From WVXT01 sp964403285 (lineage in GTDB: Bacteria; UBA6262; WVXT01): 64,000 bases of DNA. A model generated the notes under the pieces. The model did no database searches. It was given only the letters and a program-made list of their open reading frames with translations, and was not told where the DNA came from. The position numbers and the translations under genes were made by a program. Below are positions 22,948 to 32,088 of this stretch, in pieces; the stretch's first letter is position 1, and the number at the start of each line of letters is the position of its first letter. Location of the stretch: contig CAYOFG010000005.1 in the NCBI GenBank assembly GCA_964403285.1, positions 15,173-79,172 of the forward strand, in the 5' to 3' direction.

Positions 22948-24689
22948 ATTGGAATAATCTTGCCCAGAGCCTCATCTATTTGACAGTGCTGCTTTTGTTG
23001 GTTAAACCGCTTGGGATCTATATGGCGCGAATCTATGAAGGCAAGCCTACCGGTATAAACGTTTGGTTTTGGTGGTTAGAAAAATTTATTTACCGATTGA
23101 CAGGCGTACATCCTGAGCAGGGAATGAATTGGAAAACCTATGCAATAGCGATGATGCTATTTAATGTATCAGGAATAGTGGTTGTCTATATCCTTCAGCG
23201 TGTTCAACCGTACCTACCTTTAAATCCTATGTCTATGCCGGCAGTTAATCCGGATCTGGCATTCAATACGGCAGTTAGCTTTACTACCAATACGAATTGG
23301 CAGAGTTACGGCGGAGAAACAATTTTGAGTTATCTTACCCAGATGCTGGGATTGACCGTTCAAAACTTTGTTTCTGCGGCAACGGGGATGGCTATATTAG
23401 TGGCTGTAATCCGAGGGTTTGTCCAAAAGCAGGTTGAAACAATCGGTAATTTCTGGGTGGATTTAGTTAGGTCTACGCTCTACATACTAATGCCGCTTGC
23501 AATAATACTGTCTTTGGTTTTAGTATCGCAAGGGGTAGTTCAGACCTTTAAACCGAGCGTAAAAGTCGCTTTGCTTGAAGCTGCTAGAGATGCAAATGGA
23601 GAAACTGTTTCAGAACAGGTTATTGCTTTGGGTCCGGCTGCTTCTCAAATAGCCATCAAGCAGCTAGGTACTAACGGAGGCGGTTTCTTTAATGTCAACT
23701 CCTCGCATCCATTCGAAAACCCGACACCTTTATCAAATTTTCTGGAGATGTTAGCCATACTTTTGATAGCTGCGGCATTGTGCTATACCTTTGGCCATAT
23801 GGTTAGAGACAGGCGTCAAGGTTGGGCGATACTGGCGGCTATGTTGATAATCTTTATTCCATGTCTTTGGGGATGCATTCAAGTTGAACAAAAAGGCAAT
23901 CCTTTGTTTGGTCGATTAGGCGTTGATCAAAATGCAAGTTCTCTGCAGCCCGGCGGTAATATGGAAGGTAAAGAAGCGCGTTTTGGCATCGTGAATTCAG
24001 CTATATGGGCAACAGCCACAACCGCAGCTTCCAACGGTTCGGTAAACTCAATGCATGATTCCTATATGCCTCTTGGAGGGATGGTCCCGATGTGGCTTAT
24101 GCAATTGGGAGAGGTAATTTTTGGCGGAGTTGGCTCAGGCCTTTATGGGATGATTGCGTTTATCATTATTGCGGTATTTATCTCAGGGCTTATGGTCGGT
24201 CGTACGCCCGAATATTTAGGTAAAAAAATTGAAGGCTATGAAATGAAAATGGCTTCTCTGATGATTTTGATTCCGCCTATTCTTGTTTTATTAGGTACGG
24301 CAGTTTCAGTTGTTTTACCGCAGGCAAAAGCAGCGATATTTAATCCAGGCCCCCACGGATTCAGCGAAGTGCTGTACGCATTTTCTTCTGCAGGAAACAA
24401 TAATGGAAGCGCATTTGCAGGATTATCCACGAATAACCTTTTCTATAACATTGCTCAAGGGTTAGCTATGTTTTTTGCGCGTTACTGGCTCGCAATACCC
24501 GCGCTTGCCATTGCAGGTTCCCTTTCTAAGAAAAAGATTGTTCCTGTAAGTCAGGGCACATTGCCTACGCATACCCCGCTTTTTATAATATTTTTGGTTA
24601 TGGTTATTTTGATTGTCGGAGCACTGACGTTTTTCCCGGCATTAGCTTTAGGCCCAATTGTTGAGCATTTAATTTTATCTGGAGTTTAA
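22944..24689 (+). CDS. kdpA: Potassium-binding channel-like subunit KdpA
   Basis: A 581-residue polytopic membrane protein that forms the K+ selectivity filter of the high-affinity KdpFABC pump. Diagnostic segments include the N-terminal PLGIYMARIYEG, FNTAVSFTTNTNWQSYGGE, QLGTNGGGFFNVNSSHPFENP, HDSYMPLGGMVP and SSAGNNNGSAFAGLS, the four pore-loop regions. Length is as expected. The start overlaps kdpF, and kdpB begins 1 base after the stop. Confidence 0.97.
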   Translation: MNWNNLAQSLIYLTVLLLLVKPLGIYMARIYEGKPTGINVWFWWLEKFIYRLTGVHPEQGMNWKTYAIAMMLFNVSGIVVVYILQRVQPYLPLNPMSMPAVNPDLAFNTAVSFTTNTNWQSYGGETILSYLTQMLGLTVQNFVSAATGMAILVAVIRGFVQKQVETIGNFWVDLVRSTLYILMPLAIILSLVLVSQGVVQTFKPSVKVALLEAARDANGETVSEQVIALGPAASQIAIKQLGTNGGGFFNVNSSHPFENPTPLSNFLEMLAILLIAAALCYTFGHMVRDRRQGWAILAAMLIIFIPCLWGCIQVEQKGNPLFGRLGVDQNASSLQPGGNMEGKEARFGIVNSAIWATATTAASNGSVNSMHDSYMPLGGMVPMWLMQLGEVIFGGVGSGLYGMIAFIIIAVFISGLMVGRTPEYLGKKIEGYEMKMASLMILIPPILVLLGTAVSVVLPQAKAAIFNPGPHGFSEVLYAFSSAGNNNGSAFAGLSTNNLFYNIAQGLAMFFARYWLAIPALAIAGSLSKKKIVPVSQGTLPTHTPLFIIFLVMVILIVGALTFFPALALGPIVEHLILSGV

Positions 24690-24690
24690 T

Positions 24691-26769
24691 ATGAGTAAAT
24701 CTCACAAGCCCAAGTCATTGTTTGATCCGTCCATTGCCGGACCGGCTGTCATTGAAGCGATAAAGAAATTAGACCCTAGGCATCAGATTAAGAATCCGGT
24801 GATGTTTGTGGTTTTGGTGGGAAGCGTATTGACTACGGGTCTATATATTCAGGCGTTGATGAGAAAAGGAGAAGCTCCGGCTGGCTTTATTTTAGCTATT
24901 AACTTATGGCTGTGGTTTACGCTTATTTTCGCTAATTTTTCGGAAAGCCTTGCCGAAGGTCGTGGAAAAGCGCAGGCCGCAAGTTTAAGGAAAGCTAGGA
25001 AAGATACTCTTGCCAAAAAGCTTTCGAAGGCTGAGTATAGTTCTGATTACGAAAAGGTAACAGCTTCGATGCTTGGAAAAGGAGATATTGTTCTTGTTGA
25101 AGCTGGCGATACAATTCCTATGGATGGCGATGTTATAGAGGGCGTAGCCTCTGTTGATGAGAGCGCAATTACCGGAGAGAGTGCACCGGTCATACGTGAA
25201 AGCGGAGGAGACCGCAGCGCTGTTACCGGAGGCACAAGGGTTCTTTCCGATTGGCTTGTTGTGCGAATAAGCTCTAATCCAGGAGAAACGTTTTTAGATC
25301 ATATGATAGCCATGGTTGAAGGGGCAAAAAGGCAAAAAACGCCTAATGAGATAGCTCTTAGTATCTTGCTTGCTGTTTTTACTTTAATATTTCTTTTAGC
25401 AACGGCAACTCTTCTTCCGTTTTCAATTTATAGTATAAATGTCGCAGGGCATGGCGAGCCTGTCTCGGTAACGGTTTTAGTAGCCCTGCTTGTTTGTCTA
25501 ATTCCCACTACCATAGGAGGATTATTGCCGGCTATAGGCATTGCCGGTATGGATAGAATGATTCAGGCTAATGTTATCGCTACCTCGGGTCGGGCTGTAG
25601 AAGCATCAGGAGATGTGGATGTCCTTCTCTTAGACAAAACAGGAACTATTACGCTTGGCAACAGGCAAGCTGTGGCTTTTATTCCTACTCAAGGTAAGAG
25701 CATTGGGTCTTTGGTAGATGCAGCGCAAATAGCTTCTTTGGCTGACGAGACTCCGGAGGGAAGAAGTATTGTTGTCTTGGCTAAGGAAAAATATGGAATC
25801 AGGGAACGCCATATTCAAGAACTTAGCGCAAAGTTCATCCCCTTTACAGCACAGACGCGAATGAGCGGAGTGGATTTAGGAGACGGCAGGCAGATCAGAA
25901 AGGGAGCGGTCGATTCCGTGGAAAGCTATGTCAAAGACCTCGGCGGGTCATTCCCAGAAGATTTAAAGACAGCCATTACCTTTATTTCTAAAAGCGGGGG
26001 AACTCCACTGGTTGTAGCAGAGCAAAAAAATGTGCTCGGCGTCATCCATTTAAAAGATATTGTCAAGGGCGGCATAAAGGAACGTTTTGCTGAACTGCGG
26101 CGCATGGGAATTAAAACCGTAATGATTACCGGAGATAATCCTTTGACTGCAGCAGCGATTGCTGCAGAAGCAGGTATGGATGATTTTTTGGCTCAGGCTA
26201 CTCCTGAATCTAAGCTTAAATATATCCGCAAAATGCAAGAGGGAGGCAGACTTGTTGCGATGACCGGCGATGGAACTAACGATGCGCCGGCTCTTGCGCA
26301 GGCAGATGTTGCCGTAGCCATGAATACGGGAACGCAGGCGGCAAAAGAAGCAGGGAATATGGTTGACCTTGATTCTAATCCCACAAAGCTTATTGAAATT
26401 GTTGAAATCGGAAAGCAGCTGCTAATGACTCGAGGTTCTTTAACCACCTTCAGTATCGCCAATGATGTATCAAAATATTTTGCGATTATTCCGGCAGCAT
26501 TCGTAGGAACGTATCCGGCGCTTTCGGCGCTTAATATTATGCATCTTGCCACACCAGCAAGCGCTGTTTTGTCAGCAGTTATTTTTAATGCACTTATTAT
26601 TATACTTCTGATCCCGTTGGCGTTACGCGGCATTCGATATAAACCAATGCCTGCAAGCCGCCTTTTACGGGATAACTTGTTTATCTATGGAATAGGCGGA
26701 ATAATAGCTCCGTTTTTAGGCATCAAGTTGATTGATATGATTTTGGTTGCGTTACATCTTGTTCGATAA
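24691..26769 (+). CDS. kdpB: Potassium-transporting ATPase catalytic subunit KdpB
   Basis: A 692-residue P-type ATPase (P1A) that powers K+ import through KdpA. Visible are DESAITGESAPVIRESG (actuator TGES), LIPTTIGGLLPAIGIAG (TM4 region), the phosphorylated Asp315 in LLLDKTGTITLGNR, and MTGDGTNDAPALAQADVAVAMN. DVSKYFAIIPA near the C-terminus is typical of KdpB. Length is normal. It is part of the tight kdpFABC-D cluster. Confidence 0.97.
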   Translation: MSKSHKPKSLFDPSIAGPAVIEAIKKLDPRHQIKNPVMFVVLVGSVLTTGLYIQALMRKGEAPAGFILAINLWLWFTLIFANFSESLAEGRGKAQAASLRKARKDTLAKKLSKAEYSSDYEKVTASMLGKGDIVLVEAGDTIPMDGDVIEGVASVDESAITGESAPVIRESGGDRSAVTGGTRVLSDWLVVRISSNPGETFLDHMIAMVEGAKRQKTPNEIALSILLAVFTLIFLLATATLLPFSIYSINVAGHGEPVSVTVLVALLVCLIPTTIGGLLPAIGIAGMDRMIQANVIATSGRAVEASGDVDVLLLDKTGTITLGNRQAVAFIPTQGKSIGSLVDAAQIASLADETPEGRSIVVLAKEKYGIRERHIQELSAKFIPFTAQTRMSGVDLGDGRQIRKGAVDSVESYVKDLGGSFPEDLKTAITFISKSGGTPLVVAEQKNVLGVIHLKDIVKGGIKERFAELRRMGIKTVMITGDNPLTAAAIAAEAGMDDFLAQATPESKLKYIRKMQEGGRLVAMTGDGTNDAPALAQADVAVAMNTGTQAAKEAGNMVDLDSNPTKLIEIVEIGKQLLMTRGSLTTFSIANDVSKYFAIIPAAFVGTYPALSALNIMHLATPASAVLSAVIFNALIIILLIPLALRGIRYKPMPASRLLRDNLFIYGIGGIIAPFLGIKLIDMILVALHLVR

Positions 26770-26777
26770 GGAGAAAC

Positions 26778-27386
26778 ATGTTTCGGCAACAAATTAGGCC
26801 AACGATTTTATTGTTTATAGTTTTATCAATCATCTCCGGGATTATTTATCCGCTATTTGTGACTGGCATTGCACAGATGTTTTTCCATAATAAAGCTAAC
26901 GGCAGCTTAATTTATAGAAATGGAAAACCAGTAGGGTCATTACTTATTGGTCAACCATTTGATGACCCCAGATACTTTTGGGGCCGTCTTTCAGCAACAT
27001 CTCCCGTTGCTTTCAATGCAGCAGCTTCATCGGGGTCTAACTTAGGGCCTTCTAACCCCGCATTAATCAGCGCGGTAGAAGCGCGCATCAAAGAATTAAA
27101 AGCAGCCGATCCTGACAATAAAAATCCAATTCCAGTAGATTTAGTCACTTCTTCAGCAAGCGGTCTAGACCCGCATATTAGTTTAGCGGCGGTGTATTAT
27201 CAAGTTTCTCGGGTTGCGCGTGTGCGCGGATTACCGCAAGATTTCGTGAGAAAAATTGTAAACCAATATTCTCGCGGCCGTCTCTTGGGGGTAATTGGAG
27301 AGCCGGTTGTAAACGTACTTGAAGTGAATTTAGCATTGGATGCCCGCCTCACCGGCAGGCAGACGCAAAATGCAAAATTGAGGTGA
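26778..27386 (+). CDS. kdpC: Potassium-transporting ATPase subunit KdpC
   Basis: A 202-residue protein with one N-terminal transmembrane helix and a periplasmic domain. Conserved KdpC segments are present: SGIIYPLFVTGIAQ, QPFDDPRYFWGRLSAT, SSGSNLGPSNPAL, PVDLVTSSASGLDPHIS and GEPVVNVLEVNLALD. It acts as the assembly/chaperone subunit of KdpFABC. It starts after AAGGAGAAAC, 8 bp downstream of kdpB. Confidence 0.96.
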   Translation: MFRQQIRPTILLFIVLSIISGIIYPLFVTGIAQMFFHNKANGSLIYRNGKPVGSLLIGQPFDDPRYFWGRLSATSPVAFNAAASSGSNLGPSNPALISAVEARIKELKAADPDNKNPIPVDLVTSSASGLDPHISLAAVYYQVSRVARVRGLPQDFVRKIVNQYSRGRLLGVIGEPVVNVLEVNLALDARLTGRQTQNAKLR

Positions 27387-27389
27387 AAT

Positions 27390-29567
27390 ATGGAAAGGCC
27401 TGATCCAGATGAATTGTTAGCAAATATCAAGCGCGAGGAATCGCATAGGGGAAAACTTAAAATTTTCTTTGGCGCGGCCGCGGGAGTAGGTAAAACTTAC
27501 TCAATGCTTGAGGCCGCAAGGCTCCAGAAGAAAGAAGGCGTTGACGTTGTTGCCGGATGGGTTGAGACGCATAAACGTGTTGAAACGGAAGTTCTCCTTG
27601 AAGGCTTGGAAATCCTTCCGGCAAAGATTATCCAGTATAAGAATGTTGGGTTGCGAGAATTTGATATTGATGCTGCATTAGTGAGAAAACCAGCTCTTAT
27701 CTTAGTCGATGAGCTGGCCCATACCAATGCTCCCGGTTCGCGCCACCCAAAACGATGGCAGGATGTTGAGGAACTTCTTGATAAAGGAATAGATGTTTAT
27801 ACTACCCTTAATGTTCAGCACTGCGAAAGTGCTACTGATGTTGTGGCTCAGATTACAGGCATAACCGTCCGTGAGACTATACCCGACACCATTGTTGAGA
27901 AGGCTGATGAAATAGAACTTGTGGATTTGCCCACCGAGAACCTGCTAAAACGCCTCAAAGAAGGAAAAGTTTATCTTGGAGAAATGGCAGAGCGAGCGGC
28001 TCAACATTTCTTTCAACCGGGTAATTTAATCGCATTGCGACAGTTGGCGCTGCGTTATACGGCGCACAACGTGGATGAAAAACTAATGTCGTATAAACAG
28101 GCTCATGCTGTTTCAAAAGTATGGGGCGCGCGGGATAGATTTCTGGTATGTATATCTGCTAGCCCAAATGCCATTCGCTTAATCAGGGCAGGTAAACGCA
28201 TTGCGGCAGATTTAGGAGTAAACTGGACTGTTGCATATGTAGAGACTGGCACGCAATTAAATGAGAAGGACAAGGCTAGGATATCCGAAATGATGCGCCT
28301 TGCGGAAAAACTAGGGGCACAGGTAGCTACACTGAGCGGCCAAGATGTGGCAGAGACGTTAATTTCGTATGCGCGTTCAAAGAATGTCAACAAAATAATT
28401 GTGGGTAAGCCGGCAAAACCAAAATGGAAGGAGCTTGTTTTTGGTTCTATTATCGATAAGTTAGCCCGTAAATGCCAAGAAATAGATTTGTATCTATTAA
28501 GCGGAGAGGCTCAAAGTGAACCCATTGAGGTTGCTCCTGTGGCCATGGTTCCTTTTTCTTGGAAAAACTTCTTTAAAGTTTTAAGCATAGTCATTCTTTG
28601 TACCTTAATAGACTGGGCAATGTTTCGTAATTTAGCCCTTGTTAATTTAATAATGGTTTATTTACTGGGAGTAACCTGGGTTGCCTTCAAATACGGCCGC
28701 CGGCTGTCAATGATAGCGTCCTTCTTGAGTGTTGTATTTTTTGATTTCTTTTTCGTACCTCCGTATTTGACATTTGCGGTAGCAGACGTTCAATATATTC
28801 TTACTTTCGCAGTTATGCTCATTGTGGGTTTTGCTATATCCCATTTGACGGGTCAGCTTCGCCGCCAAACTATCATGATGCGTTTCCGGGATGACAGAAC
28901 GCAGGTTCTTTATGCGCTAAGCCGTGACTTGTCAAAAAGTTCCTATCCCGATGAACTTTTTAAGATTACGTTAAAACATATTCAAGAATTTTTTAAATGT
29001 CGGGCCGTTATCCTTACTCCTGATGCAAAGAAAAAACTTATGCCGCGTTTTGGCGAAGCAGAAGAATTAAGTCTTTTCCCCAACGAAATTGCTGTCGCGC
29101 AGTGGGCATATGAAAATAAGAAAGTCGCTGGAAAAGATACCGATACCTTGCCGGGTGCAAAGGGAATTTATTTTCCTTTTGTGGGCGCAGAAAAGACAGT
29201 GGGAGTAATTGGAGTTTTTCCTCATGAGGATAAACAGTTTGTTGATCCCGAACAGTTTCATATTTTAGAAATGTTTGTTAGCCAAGCTGCACTGGCTGTC
29301 GAAGGAGCACAGCTTGCAGCGGCAGCTCTTGACGCAGAAGCAAAGATTGAAAGTGAACGTCTCAAGAATTTACTTCTAACTACTTTTTCTTCCGGTTTAC
29401 CTGAGCCTTTAACGTCTATCTCTCAAACCGCCTCGGAATTATTAAAACCGGAAAATATTAAAGACGATTCAAAACGTGCTGAATTGATAGAGAAAATGCG
29501 CCAAGAGACAGAGCGTTTGAATTCCCTTATTACTGAGTTGCCAAAGATACTTGAATCAGAAGAGTAG
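27390..29567 (+). CDS. kdpD: KdpD-like osmosensor lacking a functional kinase module
   Basis: 725 residues, against roughly 890 for full-length KdpD. The N-terminal KdpD domain has FFGAAAGVGKTYSML (Walker A) and VDELAHTNAPGSRHPKRWQDVEELL; a USP-like domain (~250-370), four TM helices (~390-485) and a GAF domain (~515-640) follow. The dimerisation helix remains, but the H-box reads FSSGLPEPLTSI where kinases have (V/A)SHDLRTPLTSI: the phosphoacceptor His is Ser668 and the Asp is Gly. The protein ends about 55 residues later with no HATPase domain. No HATPase remnant follows in any frame and no kdpE is nearby. It probably senses but cannot phosphorylate. Confidence 0.9.
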   Translation: MERPDPDELLANIKREESHRGKLKIFFGAAAGVGKTYSMLEAARLQKKEGVDVVAGWVETHKRVETEVLLEGLEILPAKIIQYKNVGLREFDIDAALVRKPALILVDELAHTNAPGSRHPKRWQDVEELLDKGIDVYTTLNVQHCESATDVVAQITGITVRETIPDTIVEKADEIELVDLPTENLLKRLKEGKVYLGEMAERAAQHFFQPGNLIALRQLALRYTAHNVDEKLMSYKQAHAVSKVWGARDRFLVCISASPNAIRLIRAGKRIAADLGVNWTVAYVETGTQLNEKDKARISEMMRLAEKLGAQVATLSGQDVAETLISYARSKNVNKIIVGKPAKPKWKELVFGSIIDKLARKCQEIDLYLLSGEAQSEPIEVAPVAMVPFSWKNFFKVLSIVILCTLIDWAMFRNLALVNLIMVYLLGVTWVAFKYGRRLSMIASFLSVVFFDFFFVPPYLTFAVADVQYILTFAVMLIVGFAISHLTGQLRRQTIMMRFRDDRTQVLYALSRDLSKSSYPDELFKITLKHIQEFFKCRAVILTPDAKKKLMPRFGEAEELSLFPNEIAVAQWAYENKKVAGKDTDTLPGAKGIYFPFVGAEKTVGVIGVFPHEDKQFVDPEQFHILEMFVSQAALAVEGAQLAAAALDAEAKIESERLKNLLLTTFSSGLPEPLTSISQTASELLKPENIKDDSKRAELIEKMRQETERLNSLITELPKILESEE

Positions 29568-29770
29568 GACCTTCGAGCTTGGATCTTATATAACCAATAA
29601 TTCTTTTGTTTCCTTTGACTATTATCTGTGGTAAAATCATTTCCTGAAATCCTTCTGAATTTTTGTAGTTTTGTTGTGAAAAAGGACAAATTTTTGGCGC
29701 TACTAAAGATAAGGCCCTGTATCGAAACCTGTCGATATCTGGCGCACCAGACAAAATTTTTACTAAACTT
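29568..29770 (+). other. Gap between kdpD and the UDG-like gene; nothing recognised
   Basis: About 200 bp without a gene, terminator or known regulatory element that I can support. In particular, no reading frame resumes a kinase ATPase domain. Confidence 0.4.
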
Positions 29771-30355
29771 ATGGCAATTATGATATTTATTGAAAGAATA
29801 AGAGAATGTAAAAAATGTGACATTAGATTTCATAAGCCTCTTGTGTTTGGAGATATTGAAAAGAACAAGTTCGTATTTTTGAGTGAGGAGCCCACGAAAG
29901 ATGCAAGAGACAGGGATTTTTTTGAATATTATCTTGGCTCGCCAAATGGGAGATTTCATACTGAATGGATGCCCAAGATGGGAATTGACATTGCTTGGCT
30001 CAAAAATAATGCTTATATTACGCATGTATATAAATGTTGTTCGGAAATGAAAAAGTATCAACGTAATAAAATGTGCGCCCACTGCTTGGATTGGTTAGAA
30101 AAGGAAAAAGAATATTTTAAGAATGGAAAAACTATCATTACTTTTGGAAGCTATGCTCTTGCAAATCTGCGTTCTACGCATCCTTATGCACAGCGTATAA
30201 CAGAAATAATAAAAGAAAAAAAGCAGTTTTCAATTTGGGAAAGTGATGTGATTCCACTCCTTCATCCAGCCAGAACAAACAATCGTTATATAAATAAGTA
30301 TAGAGAAGAAATCGATTACATCTTACATAAAATCAGAAGTCTTATCCATAATTAA
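29771..30355 (+). CDS. Uracil-DNA glycosylase superfamily protein (family 4/5-like)
   Basis: 194 residues (a start at the second ATG, 29780, is equally possible). Cysteines are placed as in Fe-S uracil-DNA glycosylases: ECKKCDIRF near the N-terminus and CCSE...KMCAHCLDWL in the middle, with YITHVYKC resembling the NxVKC strand, IITFGSYALANL the central strand, and LLHPART in place of the HPSP/HPS motif. The usual GEAPG motif is replaced by SEEPTKDARD, so catalytic activity is uncertain. It could be a divergent DNA-repair enzyme or a non-catalytic relative. Confidence 0.6.
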   Translation: MAIMIFIERIRECKKCDIRFHKPLVFGDIEKNKFVFLSEEPTKDARDRDFFEYYLGSPNGRFHTEWMPKMGIDIAWLKNNAYITHVYKCCSEMKKYQRNKMCAHCLDWLEKEKEYFKNGKTIITFGSYALANLRSTHPYAQRITEIIKEKKQFSIWESDVIPLLHPARTNNRYINKYREEIDYILHKIRSLIHN

Positions 30356-30469
30356 GTATGTGAGATTGATTTTGAAATCCCTTAATTTTTAAATTTGTTA
30401 ATTTCCTTTGGTGCAAATTGAAATTAAAAAAAGAGAAAGGAAGGTCTAACATCAGGATTCCTATTTTGC

Positions 30470-30498
30470 TTGATTTTTGCAAAAGCTTTAGATATAAT
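30470..30498 (+). promoter_or_regulatory. Promoter of tRNA-Met and probably tilS
   Basis: TTGATT (30470-30475), 17-bp spacer, TATAAT (30493-30498), about 50 bp before the tRNA. Shares the extended module CTTGATTTTTGCAAAA...TTTAGATATAATA with other promoters in the window. Confidence 0.8.
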
Positions 30499-30549
30499 AG
30501 ATTTGGCATTCAGCATAAGGCATAATAAGAAAATGCACGGCAGAATTTC

Positions 30550-30626
30550 GGCGGCGTAGCTCAGTTGGTCAGAGCAGGGGAATCATAATCCCTTTGTCGT
30601 AGGTTCGAATCCTACCGCCGCTACCA
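30550..30626 (+). tRNA. tRNA-Met (CAT), elongator type
   Basis: The acceptor GGCGGCG/CGCCGCT, D-arm GCTC...GAGC, anticodon stem GGGGA/TCCCT with loop ATCATAA (anticodon CAT), and T-arm TAGGTTCGAATCCTA fold cleanly; CCA is encoded. The A-U rich anticodon loop and overall sequence resemble elongator tRNA-Met, but a tRNA-Ile (lysidine-modified CAT) cannot be excluded, especially as tilS, the lysidine synthase gene, is next. Confidence 0.9.
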
Positions 30627-30682
30627 GAAATATTATAGTCTTGTCCAAAGAGTCCGCAATGGCGGGCTATTTTTATCGAAAA

Positions 30683-32077
30683 ATGGTCTTCCCCAAGGTA
30701 AAAAAAATAATAGAAAAATATAGTATGTTTTCTCCTGGAGATAAAATCCTGGTGGGAGTTTCCGGAGGACCGGATTCAGTTTGCCTGTTGCATATCCTGG
30801 ATAGATTCCGAAAAGAGATGGCTTTATCCTTGCACATCGCACACATCAACCATGGAATAAGAAAGAGGGAATCTAAAAGAGAAGAAGAATTTGTGAGTCA
30901 CCTGGCTGGTAGGATGGGTCTACCAATTACGGTGAAATCAATAAATGTTCCCTCTTATGCTAGAAAGAAAAAGCTAACGGTTGAGGAAGCAGCAAGGGAT
31001 ATGCGTTACAGGGTTTTGGAGCGATTAGCCGGGAAACTGAATGCTAAAAAGATTGCTCTGGGACATACTGCTTCCGATCAGGTGGAGACAGTGCTAATGC
31101 ACCTTTTGCGTGGCAGCGGTCCGCAAGGGTTATCTGGAATTCCTCCTTTGAGAAAATTGGGTAGAGCGGAAATCGTCCGTCCTCTAATAGAAATAAGTAG
31201 GGAAGAAATTTTGGGCTATTTAAAAGAGAATAATCTGAAATTCTGCCTGGATTCGTCAAACAGAAAAACCGAATATTTTCGTAACAAGATAAGGTTAAAG
31301 CTTCTGCCTCTTTTGCGAAAGAACTATAATAGGAACATTGAGGGAGCGCTCCTCCGTTTGTCAGAAATTTTGAAAGAAGAGAATGCCTATTGGGAGAGAG
31401 TGGTGGAGAGAGTTTTGAACGAGGTAGTCTCCTGGAAATCAGGGAAAATTTTGATTGATTTCAGGAGGTTTTTAAGATATAATGTAGTTGTTCAGAGAAG
31501 AGTTTTATACAGGCTTTTTGCGGGAATTGTAAGTCTATACCAGATAGAAGCAATAAGAAATTTAGCAGGGAAGAGTTCTCAGGGGAAAAGGATTTATCTG
31601 GTTAACAGGTTAAGTGTCAGGAAAGAGGGCGATTTTCTCATATTCTCATCTTCTCCTGAGCGAAAGTTAAAAAAATTCAATTATCCCATCAGAGTTCCTG
31701 GCAAAAACGAGATTGACGGACTGAACTTAACACTCAATACCAGAATAGTAGATTTTCGTCCTGTTTCTGATGGAAGTGCCAATATAGTCTATTTTGATAT
31801 TGATAAGATAAACTCCCGGAAGTTAATAATAAGGAATAGACGGGAGGGAGACAGGTTTAAGCCTTTTGGGTTGAGAGGTACAAAGAAGCTTAGTGACTTC
31901 TTTATTGATAGAAAAATCCCCAGACGTTTACGGGACAGGGTTCCTCTTCTGGTAGATGGAAACGATATTCTCTGGGTTGTGGGGATTCGCCGGGCCGATA
32001 AAGCAAGGATTACTGAAGATACCAGAAAGATTTTGGAAGTTCAGGTTTTACGTGAGAAAGAGTCTTTCAGTGATTAA
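30683..32077 (+). CDS. tilS: tRNA(Ile)-lysidine synthase
   Basis: The enzyme attaches lysine to C34 of the CAT-anticodon tRNA-Ile so that it reads AUA. The PP-loop ATP-binding motif VSGGPDSVCLLH, AHINHGIRKRESKREEEFV, EEAARDMRYRVLE and ALGHTASDQVETVLMHLLRGSG are all visible, followed by the substrate-binding and C-terminal TilS domains (NRREGDRFKPFGLRGTKKLSDFFID). The start is uncertain: TTG 30641 and ATG 30659 give longer N-termini, while ATG 30683 gives the usual spacing before the PP-loop. The gene follows tRNA-Met(CAT) by about 50 bp, and ftsH follows by 11 bp, a common pairing. Confidence 0.95.
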   Translation: MVFPKVKKIIEKYSMFSPGDKILVGVSGGPDSVCLLHILDRFRKEMALSLHIAHINHGIRKRESKREEEFVSHLAGRMGLPITVKSINVPSYARKKKLTVEEAARDMRYRVLERLAGKLNAKKIALGHTASDQVETVLMHLLRGSGPQGLSGIPPLRKLGRAEIVRPLIEISREEILGYLKENNLKFCLDSSNRKTEYFRNKIRLKLLPLLRKNYNRNIEGALLRLSEILKEENAYWERVVERVLNEVVSWKSGKILIDFRRFLRYNVVVQRRVLYRLFAGIVSLYQIEAIRNLAGKSSQGKRIYLVNRLSVRKEGDFLIFSSSPERKLKKFNYPIRVPGKNEIDGLNLTLNTRIVDFRPVSDGSANIVYFDIDKINSRKLIIRNRREGDRFKPFGLRGTKKLSDFFIDRKIPRRLRDRVPLLVDGNDILWVVGIRRADKARITEDTRKILEVQVLREKESFSD

Positions 32078-32088
32078 AGAGGTGGAAT

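Noticed and set aside
29568..29770. KdpD truncated by frameshift, with the ATPase domain continuing downstream
   Set aside because: No frame in this interval encodes recognisable N- or G-boxes, so the protein really ends at 29567.
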